Shown here: positions 33,761 through 46,204 of the stretch, piece by piece
Layout: each line of letters opens with the position of its first letter
Numbering within the stretch: the stretch's first letter is position 1
NCBI GenBank assembly: GCA_004352715.1
Contig: SCFE01000032.1
Coordinates: 1,054,603-1,118,602, forward strand
Direction: 5' to 3'
DNA length: 64,000 nt
Source of the DNA: Hofstenia miamia
Lineage: Eukaryota; Xenacoelomorpha; Acoela
Made by a program: the position numbers and the translations under genes
The notes under the pieces: generated by a model
Database searches by the model: none
The model's input: only the letters and a program-made list of their open reading frames with translations
Told to the model about the DNA's origin: nothing

Positions 33761-34813
33761 TTAGTCCGCCATTAGCTCAGATAACTTCTTCGATGCGTTT
33801 GGACACTGAATCAACAAAAGTTCTAAAAAATCAATAAAGATGCGGCTCCAGATGCTGTTGATTCTTTGCCAAAGCAGATATTCCTGATCTCGGGTATTGC
33901 CTGGGATCGAATTTTTGAATAATGGTGCTCCTACGAACGACCACACGTTTTCAGTAACATTAAAATCCGGTGACAGTGGTTTCTAGTCAAAGGTGTTGGC
34001 GGAGGCGTTTTATAAGAACGCCATAACCCGACCACTCAGGTGAGTGGGCGTTTTGTCTTGGGCAAGATCATTCATTGATCATTCAATTGACAAGATTCTT
34101 GCATCTCTCGAATCAAGGCTTCATAGCGTTCATCATTCAGAGTTTCATAGAGACACACAAGAGGTTTGACACCATCTCCACTGACCGAGGCCCAGACCAT
34201 CAGTAAGGCTCCACTTCTTTGCGCTGGCGGTGCTGCGTTCATCTTGTCTTACCCGAATAAATTGTCGACCACCCGTATGTTTCGCAAAGAAAGTAGCCTC
34301 ATCAACAAAATTGACCTTTCGCCAGTCTTCGATCGATCAGTTTTGATGTTCCCACGCTAATTCGAGCCTTCGTTCTTTGTGTTGCTGTGTCAAAATCAGC
34401 TTTTTTCATGACAAGGGAACGCAGACCAACTTCTTTAATTCGGCGATGAACAGTCACTCTTGAAATATTCATACTGCTAATGGTGTCAACTGTTTTGAGC
34501 TGTCTGGTTGACGACTGCTGGTTAGATATGGCCTTGCACACCAGATGATGATCTTGTTGACGGGTCGTTTTTCTGGGTCTTCCGCCACACTTCAAATCAC
34601 AACTTCTCCAGTCAACCAAAATTTCGTTATTATATCATAAATAGTTCCGCATCGTACCTTCAGTTTGATGCTAGTTTTTGAGATGAATAGTTGTTTTGAT
34701 GCATAAGCGGTACCTCGTATGGCATGAGTTCGCTCAATCGTCCGGGCATCGTCTCCATCTGCTAAATAGTAGCGCACATGGCTGATGGATATCCAATTCC
34801 TTTCATTGTTCAA
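33761..34813 (-). pseudogene. Degenerate Tc1/IS630-like transposase
   Basis: Pieces in order on the minus strand: 34813-34592 (ISISHVRYYLADGDDARTIERTH), 34619-34302 with GGRPRKTT, a helix-turn-helix (MNISRVTVHRRIKEVG) and LAKGQF, then VDEATFFAKHTGG in another frame with the first acidic residue. Next come LMVWASVSGDGVKP and a stop, and finally 33946-33761 (VWSFVGAPLFKN to the stop). The QDGAP..H segment is not readable. Several frameshifts and stops mark it as old debris. It lies between the gag-like gene and the exonuclease-like ORFs, as if it had inserted into their element. Confidence 0.7.
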
Positions 34814-34894
34814 TTGACGGCACTAATGTCAGTAGACCAGAGCTTACGTAAGTGTACAGTTACTTATGAACTGACCTGTATATATATATATATA

Positions 34895-35894
34895 NNNNNN
34901 NNNNNNNNNNNNNNNNNNNNNNNNNNNNNNNNNNNNNNNNNNNNNNNNNNNNNNNNNNNNNNNNNNNNNNNNNNNNNNNNNNNNNNNNNNNNNNNNNNNN
35001 NNNNNNNNNNNNNNNNNNNNNNNNNNNNNNNNNNNNNNNNNNNNNNNNNNNNNNNNNNNNNNNNNNNNNNNNNNNNNNNNNNNNNNNNNNNNNNNNNNNN
35101 NNNNNNNNNNNNNNNNNNNNNNNNNNNNNNNNNNNNNNNNNNNNNNNNNNNNNNNNNNNNNNNNNNNNNNNNNNNNNNNNNNNNNNNNNNNNNNNNNNNN
35201 NNNNNNNNNNNNNNNNNNNNNNNNNNNNNNNNNNNNNNNNNNNNNNNNNNNNNNNNNNNNNNNNNNNNNNNNNNNNNNNNNNNNNNNNNNNNNNNNNNNN
35301 NNNNNNNNNNNNNNNNNNNNNNNNNNNNNNNNNNNNNNNNNNNNNNNNNNNNNNNNNNNNNNNNNNNNNNNNNNNNNNNNNNNNNNNNNNNNNNNNNNNN
35401 NNNNNNNNNNNNNNNNNNNNNNNNNNNNNNNNNNNNNNNNNNNNNNNNNNNNNNNNNNNNNNNNNNNNNNNNNNNNNNNNNNNNNNNNNNNNNNNNNNNN
35501 NNNNNNNNNNNNNNNNNNNNNNNNNNNNNNNNNNNNNNNNNNNNNNNNNNNNNNNNNNNNNNNNNNNNNNNNNNNNNNNNNNNNNNNNNNNNNNNNNNNN
35601 NNNNNNNNNNNNNNNNNNNNNNNNNNNNNNNNNNNNNNNNNNNNNNNNNNNNNNNNNNNNNNNNNNNNNNNNNNNNNNNNNNNNNNNNNNNNNNNNNNNN
35701 NNNNNNNNNNNNNNNNNNNNNNNNNNNNNNNNNNNNNNNNNNNNNNNNNNNNNNNNNNNNNNNNNNNNNNNNNNNNNNNNNNNNNNNNNNNNNNNNNNNN
35801 NNNNNNNNNNNNNNNNNNNNNNNNNNNNNNNNNNNNNNNNNNNNNNNNNNNNNNNNNNNNNNNNNNNNNNNNNNNNNNNNNNNNNNNNNNNNNN
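34895..35894. other. Assembly gap (exactly 1000 N)
   Basis: It follows a TA tract (34879-34894) and removes the C-terminal half of the gag-like gene, where a zinc knuckle would be expected. Confidence 0.99.
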
Positions 35895-36763
35895 TTGAAA
35901 CTTTTGTTTTGATAATACTCTAGAAAGTTTCCCGTCAAACACTCGTAGTCTGTTTTTGTTTCCGTGTCTAGTATTAGGTAGTGCTGGTAAGCCGCTCCGG
36001 TTAGGTATAACAGTAATCTTGCTGCTGCTGCCTGTTTGTTTACCTTCCTTTCTCTCATTGTCAGCTCGAATAACTGAAGCCATTCTTCAAATGTTGGAGA
36101 GAAACTGTCAATTTTTCCTGAAAATGTCCTTATTTGTGCTTTGCAAGGTGTCGTTTCTTCATTATTATTCTCCGTTAATATGGAGCTATTAAATCTCGGT
36201 TTATCTGGACTCTCGCATTTCCTCATTCTTCGTTTCACTTCATTCGTTATTTCGTTAATTATCTTCCCCTTCTCTTCCTCTTCACTTACTTGTTCTTTAT
36301 CAAACTGTTCTTGTTCATTTTGTTGTACTCTCGCTCTCCTCCTCGGTGCTTCTAAAAATTTTTCTGGTTCCTCAATTACTTCGAGTTCATGAACCATTAG
36401 TGGTTTCTGCACCTCTTCCTTATTTTCATCCATTAGTTTTGTCAATCTGATTTGATCCTTTAGTCAATCGATTTCTAACAATTGCAATTCCTTTTCTTCT
36501 CTGAGATTCTGGTTTTCTCTCTGGAGATCCTCGTAAAGTGCTTGCCATCTCTCATTTTGCTCCGTCATTCGTGTATTTGCTTCCGCCAACCTTTGTGTTA
36601 ACGTGTCTACCTGTATCTGAAAAAGGTTTCTTTGTTCTTCGAGGCGTTTACTTGTGTCGAGTTTAATCTCCAGGATCATTTGTCTCCTCTCCGCATCGAC
36701 TTCTTCAAATTTTCAATTTCTGTCTTTAGTGCTGCCTCTGTTTCTGTATTTTTCCGCAGCAAT
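35895..36763 (-). pseudogene. Gag-like protein with long coiled coil, broken frames
   Basis: Reading from 36763 on the minus strand: a coiled coil (ETEAALKTEIENLKK) with a frame change near 36690, then LDTSKRLEEQRNLFQIQ and LREEKELQLLEID. A single in-frame TGA follows at about 36461-36463, where the same frame resumes as LKDQIRLTKLMDENK. An acidic linker with EEEEKGKI leads to the gag core IRTFSGKIDSFSPTFEEWLQ, LLLYLTGAAYQHYLIL and ECLTGNFLEYYQ before the gap at 35894. The core matches the decayed gag at 1536-2430. A stop and a frameshift make this copy non-functional as assembled, but it is far better preserved. Gag function (capsid and RNA packaging) is inferred from the core. Clade unknown. 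Confidence 0.75.
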
Positions 36764-37236
36764 NNNNNNNNNNNNNNNNNNNNNNNNNNNNNNNNNNNNN
36801 NNNNNNNNNNNNNNNNNNNNNNNNNNNNNNNNNNNNNNNNNNNNNNNNNNNNNNNNNNNNNNNNNNNNNNNNNNNNNNNNNNNNNNNNNNNNNNNNNNNN
36901 NNNNNNNNNNNNNNNNNNNNNNNNNNNNNNNNNNNNNNNNNNNNNNNNNNNNNNNNNNNNNNNNNNNNNNNNNNNNNNNNNNNNNNNNNNNNNNNNNNNN
37001 NNNNNNNNNNNNNNNNNNNNNNNNNNNNNNNNNNNNNNNNNNNNNNNNNNNNNNNNNNNNNNNNNNNNNNNNNNNNNNNNNNNNNNNNNNNNNNNNNNNN
37101 NNNNNNNNNNNNNNNNNNNNNNNNNNNNNNNNNNNNNNNNNNNNNNNNNNNNNNNNNNNNNNNNNNNNNNNNNNNNNNNNNNNNNNNNNNNNNNNNNNNN
37201 NNNNNNNNNNNNNNNNNNNNNNNNNNNNNNNNNNNN
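36764..37236. other. Assembly gap (473 N)
   Basis: Unresolved bases directly upstream of the coiled-coil part of the gag-like gene. Its N-terminus and any promoter or LTR would be here or in the next few hundred bases. Confidence 0.99.
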
Positions 37237-38048
37237 TAACTTAGCTGTAATACAATAATCGAGCGCAATACCCATTATTTACTCCTCCGCTAATAGCACT
37301 CTGATTGTTGCACACAGAAACTGTTTAGCTTTGCATAATGTAATAAATCAAACTGCAATAATAAAGAGAAAATATAACGAGGTTAATGTTCATCATATTC
37401 ACAGCTCGTAGTTTCTATTTATACAAAATTGATTAAAACATATTTACCGATTATTGATGTCAAACAGGTACCAGTCGCCTAATTTCAATTTTGGTTTTCC
37501 CACGCTTTAAATTTCTGCGTACCTCGTGGCTATGCAGAACTGTGTGCACGCTTTTCGTCCACACTTAATTTTGTCAAACCGTTTTGGCGACTAATACTTG
37601 CCAAAATTAAATAGTCAAAATTACTAACTGCATTTTCCAAGAATTAAAACAAATTATTGATAGAGTTTTGTTTGCTATTTCTTGAATGATGCTACACGCC
37701 ACCCTCAGCCTGCAACGGTTAGATATTAATAGCCTGCAACAGTTTGTTGAATACAAGCTGCAGAATAAACGGGTTATATAAATGGAAATTAATTACAATA
37801 TAGTTTTGGGAAGCTTGTAAAAATTTATGGCCCGCACCTCAGCCTGGAGTTCATTTATTTTTGGCCCCGCCCAAAACCCACATGAATATTTTTTTTCTGT
37901 CCCATCCAGTCCGTGGCCCATAGGGATCGGGTAGGACTGCATTCTGCGCTGGACATAATGGTTCTTTTACAGCCTTGGTCATGCCTAGGAAAATTGCGTA
38001 AGACGCAATAAGTCACTTATGATAGCAAAGAGTGCTTTGCATGGTAAT

Positions 38049-38049
<1 letters not shown>
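37237..38049. other. No gene; GC-richer repeat-like patch
   Basis: AT-rich sequence with a GC-richer patch at about 37830-37960 (GGCCCCGCCCAAAACCCAC, CCGTGGCCCATAGGG) that looks like part of a dispersed repeat. No ORF or RNA gene recognised. Confidence 0.4.

Positions 38050-38096
<47 letters not shown>
38050..38096. repeat. (CAA)n microsatellite
   Basis: Forty-seven bases of CAA repeat. On the minus strand it is a TTG array just 3' of a LINE fragment. Many CR1-like elements end in a short tandem array, so this may be the LINE tail. Confidence 0.95.
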
Positions 38097-38103
38097 GTTT
38101 ATT

Positions 38104-38194
38104 ATAGTTGCTTCTGCCACTGAGATACGATCGTATCCATTTGAGAACAGAACCCTTGACACCCCAACTTCAAGGATCCGCAGCAGAAGCTCAT
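38104..38194 (-). repeat. 91-bp duplicate of LINE sequence at 39023-39113
   Basis: Identical over 91 bases to 39023-39113, which lies inside the reverse transcriptase region. It is joined to the LINE by a single N (38195). Either an assembly artefact or a second truncated LINE copy with the (CAA)n tail. Confidence 0.9.
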
Positions 38195-38195
38195 N

Positions 38196-40660
38196 AGCAT
38201 AAGAGTGATCATACGCCACAGATTTTGATCTTGGAATAACCACCTTGTTTCTCATCATTCTTGAATTAACGTGAATTGATACCAGTTCTACAAGATAGTT
38301 CGGAGCGAATCCATTCATGCATTTCCACATTAACAGACATATTTTATATTTAATTCGATAGTCTATTTTGAGCCAATGGAGTTGATGTATAGCAGGGCTG
38401 ATATGTGCAAATTTACCTAGACCAAAACAAATCTCGCACATCTGTTTTGCTCGCACTGCAGTTTGCGTAGTGCCTTGTTTGTTACACCATATAGACAGCC
38501 ATTCATAAAGTCTAATTTAGATAGAATTAATGATCGCACAATGTTTGCACGTAATTCAGTATTTAAATAATTTTGTATGCGATATAGATTTCTCAGCAAA
38601 AAGTTCGAGTACCTAACTAATTTAGAAATATGAGTATCCATTGAAAGATCAGAATCGAGATATAATCCGAGATCCCTTATCTCGCTCCAATCGATTTCTT
38701 GACATCGTTGTTTAAAATTGAAAATAATCATTTCGGCCTTGTCATCATTTAGACATTGATAAGCGCTGGTTAGTAAAGTTTTCAAGTCATTAACAATTGT
38801 CTTTGAATTTTCAATTACAGAAAATGCTTCGCGGGAAGAGTCCTTAAAACAGAGGAGGAATTTAGTATCATCTGCATAAAGGTAGTGCTGAAAGACTAAT
38901 TCATTTAGATGATGACTGATGAAAGCATTGTATGTAATGAATAGAAGCAGTCCCAGGATTGATCCCTGTGTGACACCTGAGGTCGCTGAGCTTGTTCGTG
39001 AAATTGAATCTTGCCATTTAACATAGTTGCTTCTGCCACTGAGATACGATCGTATCCATTTGAGAACAGAACCCTTGACACCCCAACTTCAAGGATCCGC
39101 AGCAGAAGCTCATGATTCCCTAGATCAAAAGCGGAACTTTGGTGAACTAATGTGAGCAGCACCGAAAAACCATTTTCCTCCGCTTTCAAGATATCATTTT
39201 TAATGCGTATCATAATAGTTTCCACTGAGTGATTTTTCCTATATGCTGATTGCCGCCAGGGTAGTATGTCATATTTCTCAAAATACGACGTAATCTGATT
39301 ACTCACTGCTTTTTCAATAATCTTTGAAAGAAATTGAATATTCGCAATGGGACGAAATCCATGCACAGTATTTTGACTGTTTGATGATTGTTTTATGATA
39401 GGCGTTGTGACACTCAGTTTTGATATTTTTGGGAATTCACCACTTTGTAGAGACAGATTAACATTCTTAGTAATAATCGGAAGGCAGCAATGAAGAACTA
39501 AGTCGTTTTTTGATGTGCTTCGTGGTGAACACGTCGAATTCACAGGTTGTAGATTTAAGTGAATTGATAATCTTTTCAACCTCCTTGTGTGATACAAGAA
39601 GGAATTGTGAGAATTCAGACTGAGGAATATGATATCCACTCAAGATGTTTTCGAGGTTAGTTTGATTTTCAGCAAAACTTGAATAATGATTATTTACCTT
39701 TCTAAGACGAATATAATCGGATCGAGATTGATTGTTTCGTGACTTCAAGTAATATCGTTCAACTTTCCTTCGTCTTGCTCTGAGTATCTTTATCTCGGAA
39801 TCGAACCAAGCGTTCCCATGGTGGAGCTGTGTAACATAGACATTCCGGACTGGTGCAAATGAAATCCAAACGTTTCTCAAGCAAGAATTTGTTTTATCAT
39901 AGCGCTCATCAATGGATCCAATAGAATAGATATCATGACTAGCAAATTCTTCTGATAACTTAGATTCAAGATCCGACCAGATTATATTATTTGTGCTTCG
40001 GAAACTAATCTTAGCTTTTTCTTGATGATATACAGAACTTAGAAATGACATTCCAAAAAATACAGCAAAATGATTTGGCAGAAAGTTGTACTCAGCAGAT
40101 ATACGAATATTTTCAACGAAGTTATCATTACTTCTAATGATAATTTGATCAAGGGTGTTTCCTGATCTGTGGGTCGGTGTTTTTAAGAGGTACTTGAGTG
40201 AGTATTCATCCAAGAGTTGACACATAGCTTGAGTGGAAGAGATTTCATCTTTACCAAAATGCACATTAAAATCCCCCAGCAGTAGTAATTGACAGTTTAA
40301 CGAAATACACGAGTCCAAATAGTCATTCAGATCAGTACGAAAATCATTCAGATCAAGTGATAGTGGACGGTATATTAAAAACATCCTGATTCGAGAGTTC
40401 CTTAGGACGGAGATCGCAATCAAGTGATTCAAAAGACTTGTATGCATTTTGCCTCCATAAAACACCTCCTCTGTCAGATAATCTCGGACTGTTATGCCAT
40501 GAATATCCAGGAGGGCATATCTTATGTCTTCAGTTCGCATCCATGTCTCAACGATGAAACAAATGTCTGCTTCATTTTCAAGAATCAACTCTTGAATCAA
40601 AGTCTCTTTGGAGTCAATTTGAGGGTACAGACGTAGATTGATAAGCTTTTCTGTGCACAT
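38196..40660 (-). pseudogene. LINE ORF2: AP endonuclease plus reverse transcriptase, frameshifted
   Basis: CR1/jockey-like non-LTR polyprotein that nicks target DNA and copies RNA at the nick. A likely start is the ATG at 40660. Endonuclease: ADICFIVETWM, LLLLGDFNVH, PTHRSGNTLDQIII and NHFAVFF. The segment between the first two is short and lacks the usual glycine-rich stretch, so a deletion is likely. A frameshift near 39510 leads to the reverse transcriptase: SKIIEKAVSNQI, then SSAFDLGNHELLL, where the first Asp of the usual LLDLS..FD has become a Thr (LLTLVHQSSAFD). YLYADDTKF is at about 38870. After another frame change the thumb region (LGLYLDSDLS) and the C-terminal tail (HQLHWLKIDYRIKYKICLL) follow. 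The sequence ends at the N at 38195. Inactive. Confidence 0.88.
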
Positions 40661-41512
40661 ACAACACCAAGTTGCGAATCTTGATGTTGCTCTTTGTGTA
40701 ATTTCCTGATTGTAGCAACTCCCATCGTTGCCGCAAGAGTTCTTTCTCCAATTTTCTCTCACTTTCTGATAGGGCTTTAGAGATATAAATTTTCTTCGAG
40801 AAACTCCTGAGTTTATATGCATTTGCAACGATCTTCCTCGCATCCCACATAGTCGAAAATCTCACAAGTAAAGTTCTGTTTTTCCTCACTGTAAATTTGT
40901 CAATTCTCCTTAGGTCATCAACATTGACATCTTCACCTATGTGGTTGATAATTTCATTCATCTCATTCATCTGTGCACTTAACCTTTCTTGTGGCCTTGA
41001 ATGATTTTGTTCGACCATGCCCCCAATACGTACACAGTATTTGTGATCTGTGTCATTTTGTTCAAGCACTTTATCTATGTTAGAGTGCCATGCTCAATGT
41101 TCACATTCTTGTTCTTGAGACTGTCAAGATAGTTGTCAAATGATTTCTGAAAACCTTCCACCTTCTGTTCAATAGCTTTCCATTTTATATCAAGAGACAT
41201 ATTTGGCTTGTCCACTTGATCATCCAATTTATTATAGAATCCATCGATCTTATCTTCAATATTATCCAACTTAACACCCAGGGCGACTTTATCACGAGAA
41301 ACACAATGACTGCAAATCCATCTCATTACTCCAGTATCCGGCTTCTCAGATATCTTGCAAATGTTAGAATGAGCCGCTTTAAAGAGACCAATGCAGGTAT
41401 AATGTGTATTGAAATTACACATGAAGCACGTTAAATCATCATTTGTCGCAGTAGATAGCGAGCAATGCAAACACAAGCGACCAGTACTCGTCATTGAATG
41501 GTCTCCCCTCAA
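40614..41512 (-). pseudogene. LINE ORF1 with PHD-like zinc finger, one frameshift
   Basis: RNA-binding partner protein of the same LINE. The N-terminus (41512-41300) has paired Cys/His spacing: CLHC, CFMC, HYTC and CSHC after a Trp, like a PHD finger. A coiled-coil stretch (KLDNIEDKIDGFYNKLDDQ) follows. A one-base shift near 41072 (stop at 41075) moves to the second part, KYCVRIGG, then NVDDLRRIDKF, LLVRFSTMWDARKIV and RQRWELLQSG, the RRM/CTD-like ORF1 core. It overlaps the start of ORF2 by about 45 bases. Full length would be about 300 residues. Confidence 0.85.
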
Positions 41513-42590
41513 AAGAAACTAGCAAAGTGGTATATCATCGATGATATTTCACCTGGCCATGTGAAGAAACTCTTTTGTGCAACACAAACATGTTTCTTAT
41601 ACTCTTTTAAGCGATAGCCTTGTTGCATTATTCAATAATATCTGTGGGGTACAAAAAGTACCCCAAACTGTATCCACGTAATAAAAATGTAAGCAGGTTC
41701 TAACTGTTAAAATATAATATCTTAGATTTTGGGTTTTAGTTGTACTCTTTTCAAAACAGTTCAATAAACCATTAAGATAAATTGTACTGTATTTATCTTA
41801 CTAAAACTGTTTAATTAAACAATAAAACAGGTAAATATTATGTTAAAGAGGTTGATACAATAACATTAACTTAAGAAATCTTTCCTATATTGTCAGAAAA
41901 TAAAACTTTATAAAAATAAAAAATGCATGAGTTGTAGGGGAACATTAAATAAGCCAAAAGAAACAAGCCCTTAGATGTACAATCCATTCAGAACAAGAAA
42001 TAATGCAGGCATGTAATAGCTGTTACTGCTAATCTTATCATTTGGAGTGTTCTATATTACCTACATAATGCTATCTTAACCAAAAATTCATTTTTTTCAA
42101 AGCACAACTAATATATGTTATTTTACCGCAATAAAATCCCAGACGCCATGTTATTGCGTGTAAGGTAGCACTTTAAATGCCTCACTGGGGATTCCTAGAT
42201 CGAAAAGTGAACTCACATTTCCAAAATATCGTTCCTTTTTAATAAATTAAATGTGTTTTATAAAGCAATTTGAAATAATTTTTCGGAGACCTCGTGAATC
42301 TGTAACAACAATGTCAATTTTGATAGCACACAGCAAATCTACTTCATACTGAAGTTCTATTTCAAAGTACTGTCCCGTTTTCCCTACTATCCCCTTTTCC
42401 CCACATTTACTATAAGTTTCCTTCCTAGACTTGAAATCTTACCGAGTTTTCATCGTTCCTCTAGTTTAATAATTGTTTCTCCTAATTTTGATTTTTGCTT
42501 CGATTTAAGGCCCTGACATTTTGGGGACCTGGCATTTGCCCGGATTCCAGCCCTATCAGTACGCCCCTGCATGTGACAGAATAAATATGA
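41513..42590. other. AT-rich DNA with one transposon-like end
   Basis: No gene recognised. A GGGGTAC hairpin is at 41646-41664. At 42538-42569 the minus strand reads CAGGGGCGTACTGATAGGGC, a hAT-like terminus, but the partner end was not found. Confidence 0.4.
41646..41664. repeat. GGGGTAC hairpin, copy 3 (perfect)
   Basis: GGGGTACAAAAAGTACCCC, a perfect 7-bp palindrome around AAAAA, inverted relative to the copies at 25855 and 26032 and followed by AAACTGT, the reverse complement of their leader. Confidence 0.85.
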
Positions 42591-42639
42591 ATACAGGTTG
42601 GAAAGCGGGCGTAATCAAGTACATTGAAAACTTTGTTGG

Positions 42640-43070
42640 CAAAAAATTACAATCGTGTCAATGAATTACCCTTGAGCATCTCATGGAGGAGCTGGATGCA
42701 AAAACCTTAAGTAGAAAATTAACTAAAGAGGCCTATTTAAAAACAACCCTCAGATTTATCCATGCTAAATTCGGTCCAGTTTTATGTTATTTGTTCTTTA
42801 AATATGCCGAATGTCCCTGGTTGTATCAAAGAAAGATAATCCAGTATTCAAAGATATTTATACCGAATCTGCACTGCAATTACGATGGAAATAGTGGAAA
42901 ATTCCCTTGAACATAACAAAATAGATGGATTGAACCATAGTCGATGGCTAATATTCTCATCCAGAATTTGCTATTTATACTGCTGCATGGTAAATCCCTC
43001 ATCTCGCTTGTCTCTTAACCCTAACATACTGTATCATGCGTCCTGCAGACTCTCGAGTATAGATAGGCGA
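42640..43070 (+). pseudogene. Possible decayed transposon-associated ORF (HSRWL-type)
   Basis: An open part at 42683-42910 (MEELDAKTLSRKLTKEA) is followed, in another frame, by GLNHSRWLIFSSRICYLY and NPSSRLSLNP. This order, L-D-x-K-T then NHSRWL and a C-Y-L-Y segment, reminds me of a repeated unknown protein found in invertebrate genomes, but I cannot name it. Frame changes and the absence of a start mark it as a relic. Low certainty. Confidence 0.35.
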
Positions 43071-43468
43071 AGGTTGTGTTAAAGACACCATAGCTGTCAA
43101 CATACAAACAAAGTTACATGAAAATCACTCCCACATTGCAAAAAAATTAGCAAAACTCCCGTTTTAAGATATCCAAGCTTGACTCAAAACAAAATTTGTG
43201 AAATCTTGTTCAATGAAAATTGTAAATAGATCTAAATAGAATATTGTTAAGGTTTTAAACAACTTAATAATTTAAAAAACATATGCAATTCAACTATTTT
43301 AGCCAAGGCATTACTGTTTTGAGTACTCGTGATAGCGAACATACATTTTAAATAGTTTATTTTAATGTTTTTTTAGCTTCTACTTGTTTTTACCTTTCAA
43401 TGGCAGAACATATTGTGGTTTCTACACGCTTTCTACACCCAAACGATCTATCAACAAAGGATAAATTT

Positions 43469-43711
43469 TATATATGGTTATAGCCAAAATGAATTGTTGT
43501 ATATTAAGTTTAATAAGGACTACTAAGGAAGTTATTTGTACCATATTATTAAATATCAACCCTTATTTAATTACTATTTTTAACTTCTGTAGGAATATTT
43601 AATGTATAAAAAAGACTTAAGTAACAATTTTTTAACAATGATTACTACATGAATTTACGCCATTTTAGAATTTTTCATTTTATTAAGTGCTTTTAGACAA
43701 ATTTTTATTTG
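43469..43711. repeat. 243-bp direct duplication, copy 1
   Basis: Matches 43733-43975 over its full length with one change seen (TTTAACTTCTG against TTTAAATTCTG). The copies flank a 21-N gap (43712-43732). Most likely two overlapping contig ends that were not merged. Confidence 0.95.
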
Positions 43712-43732
43712 NNNNNNNNNNNNNNNNNNNNN

Positions 43733-43975
43733 TATATATGGTTATAGCCAAAATGAATTGTTGTATATTAAGTTTAATAAGGACTACTAAGGAAGTTATT
43801 TGTACCATATTATTAAATATCAACCCTTATTTAATTACTATTTTTAAATTCTGTAGGAATATTTAATGTATAAAAAAGACTTAAGTAACAATTTTTTAAC
43901 AATGATTACTACATGAATTTACGCCATTTTAGAATTTTTCATTTTATTAAGTGCTTTTAGACAAATTTTTATTTG
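43733..43975. repeat. 243-bp direct duplication, copy 2
   Basis: Second copy of 43469-43711. It continues without a break to the right. Confidence 0.95.
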
Positions 43976-46204
43976 TAGTAACAGTCTCATTTAATGTCAG
44001 TTAATTTACCATGTTTTAACCTAAAGTGTTTTATCTTGGCTGAATATTTAAACGAAACAAGCTAACTAATACATCAAGTTTACAAATGCGCCGGGATGTG
44101 AAGTTTATCATAATGTGATTTGCAGTTGAATGACAAAATTAAACAAACAAATATTTATTATAAGAAAATTTCAATTTCTAACATACCATTTGTTAATGTA
44201 CTTTGCAAAACGACACTTCTTAATTGAACTACATTCCAATGAATTTAATTTAGTCACACTGATTTTTTCATAGGCTTAGATGCCTTTGCATAAAATGAAA
44301 TTTAATTTGCTTAGCTTTTTCAATATCAAACTAATAGTTTAAACTTACACTCCGAAATTTTTGGATATTTTGGTCTTGGAAAATTAGAAAAACATTCCAT
44401 TTTAGAACTGCGGCTACACTTGTTAATTATGATAACCTAATATTTATAATTGAATTTTTATAATTTTTTATGTAATTTACTGTATTTCCAATCTTGTTTG
44501 ACTCTCCATTATTATTTTCAACAGTGTTCTTGCATCTGTATTTGGATTCACCTGAAGCAATTATACGCTCAATAGATACATTAATCAAGATTATATTTTG
44601 CATAAATGGATATTTTTCCAATATACTGTCTCATTTTATCGAATTCAACTATGATGTTATATTTCAACATTGTGTGTTTTACTAATGGAAAATATTCGAC
44701 ATCTCAAATTATTTTTAAATGAAATTATATTATTTAGCAATATTCTAGTAATTCCGTTTTTATATTAATGTCTTGTCGCATAAATTGAAGTAGTGTATAG
44801 AAGATGGACTTCTTGATGCTAATTTTTTTCATACATAAAGATTTTATGAATTTTAGTATTTGCATATTTATCATATTAAAGGACATGAAAATATGTGATT
44901 TGGAAATTAGTATTTTTCATACCAACTGAATTATTCAATTTTATTTTCAAGGACTAGCGGTTTTGGGCACCATTAAATGCAGGCGAGTTTGCACTATATA
45001 ACGATGATAAAATGATCAAATCTGCGATCAACGATTTGCTAATATTTTTGACTATTTGCTATCCAAGCCTTCTAATTGAAATCTAAATTTATCATAAAAC
45101 CCTATCAAATGTAAATCTATGTCATGATATTGACAAGTGTCTAATCTTGACTTCAAAATTTTTTAACTACAGCTGCAATTAATATATTATTTTACAAAAT
45201 TATATTGGAGCTTTCATTCAAAGAATGTACCTATCTCCTTTGTGCTGATTTATATTGGCGCAAAAATATTTTTGTATTTATTATCTAGTGCTTCAAACGA
45301 AAAAATATTTATAATATTTAAATAAGTAAAATTTTGTTGACATAAACAAAAACTACAATGCAAAAAATAGGGCTTTTGCTAATTGACATACTTTAGACAT
45401 ACACTATACATGCAGACTGTAATTAGTATTTAAAAATATATTAATAACACTAGTTTGAAGCAGCAAGATGTGTTTGACACCAACTAAAATGATATCAATT
45501 TTACATCAAATATATTTTTGAATTTGATATTTCTAATTTCTAGTTATAAAAGAATTTAACTGGAAAGAATTTTACTTTCTAATAAGTTCCATGAAGAAAC
45601 GTTTAAAAATTTTTTGAATAAATTTCCAAGTTACTATTGAAAGAAGTTAACAATGCATAACTCATACAATTCCTTAAGAAATTTAAGAAATAGGGTATAT
45701 AGCAAAATGTTAATGACAATTTACCCAGAATATTTTTTTGAAAAACAACAATAATATATTTCCATTGCTGAGTAACATTAATAATTAACAAAAAAGTAGC
45801 AATAAGTTAATATAAAAAATGTAATAAACTTCAAGAAGTGTGTGCATTAATGAAACAAATTTTGTAATTTGATATTTGCCTCTTTCTAATTGTGCCTATT
45901 ATCATACTTTACCCATACATATAACAATTCTAAATGATATAAGTAAAAATAGAACTAATAATCTTTCTAACATCTGCATTTATTTAATAAAGCATTGTGC
46001 AAGCCATTGCAAAATGATTGTTTAGAATACGTATATAAATATGACAAAAATATTGTGTACACTGACATACAAATAGCATGAAACTATTTTTGTTTCAAAT
46101 ATTTATACATTTTTAGTACCCTTACGATATTTAAATACTCTATATATTTTTTGATTACAAAATGTTCACATGAATTTAAATTAGATGTTAATGTAGCTGA
46201 AAGA
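43976..46204. other. AT-rich DNA, 3' flank of a receptor gene
   Basis: No gene recognised. Very AT-rich throughout. It would include the 3' untranslated region of the receptor ending at 46205. Confidence 0.5.

Noticed and set aside
38044-38100. Polyglutamine or polycysteine coding repeat at the CAA tract
   Set aside because: The run of Cys in the minus-strand frame is a translation of a microsatellite beyond the LINE, not a protein domain.
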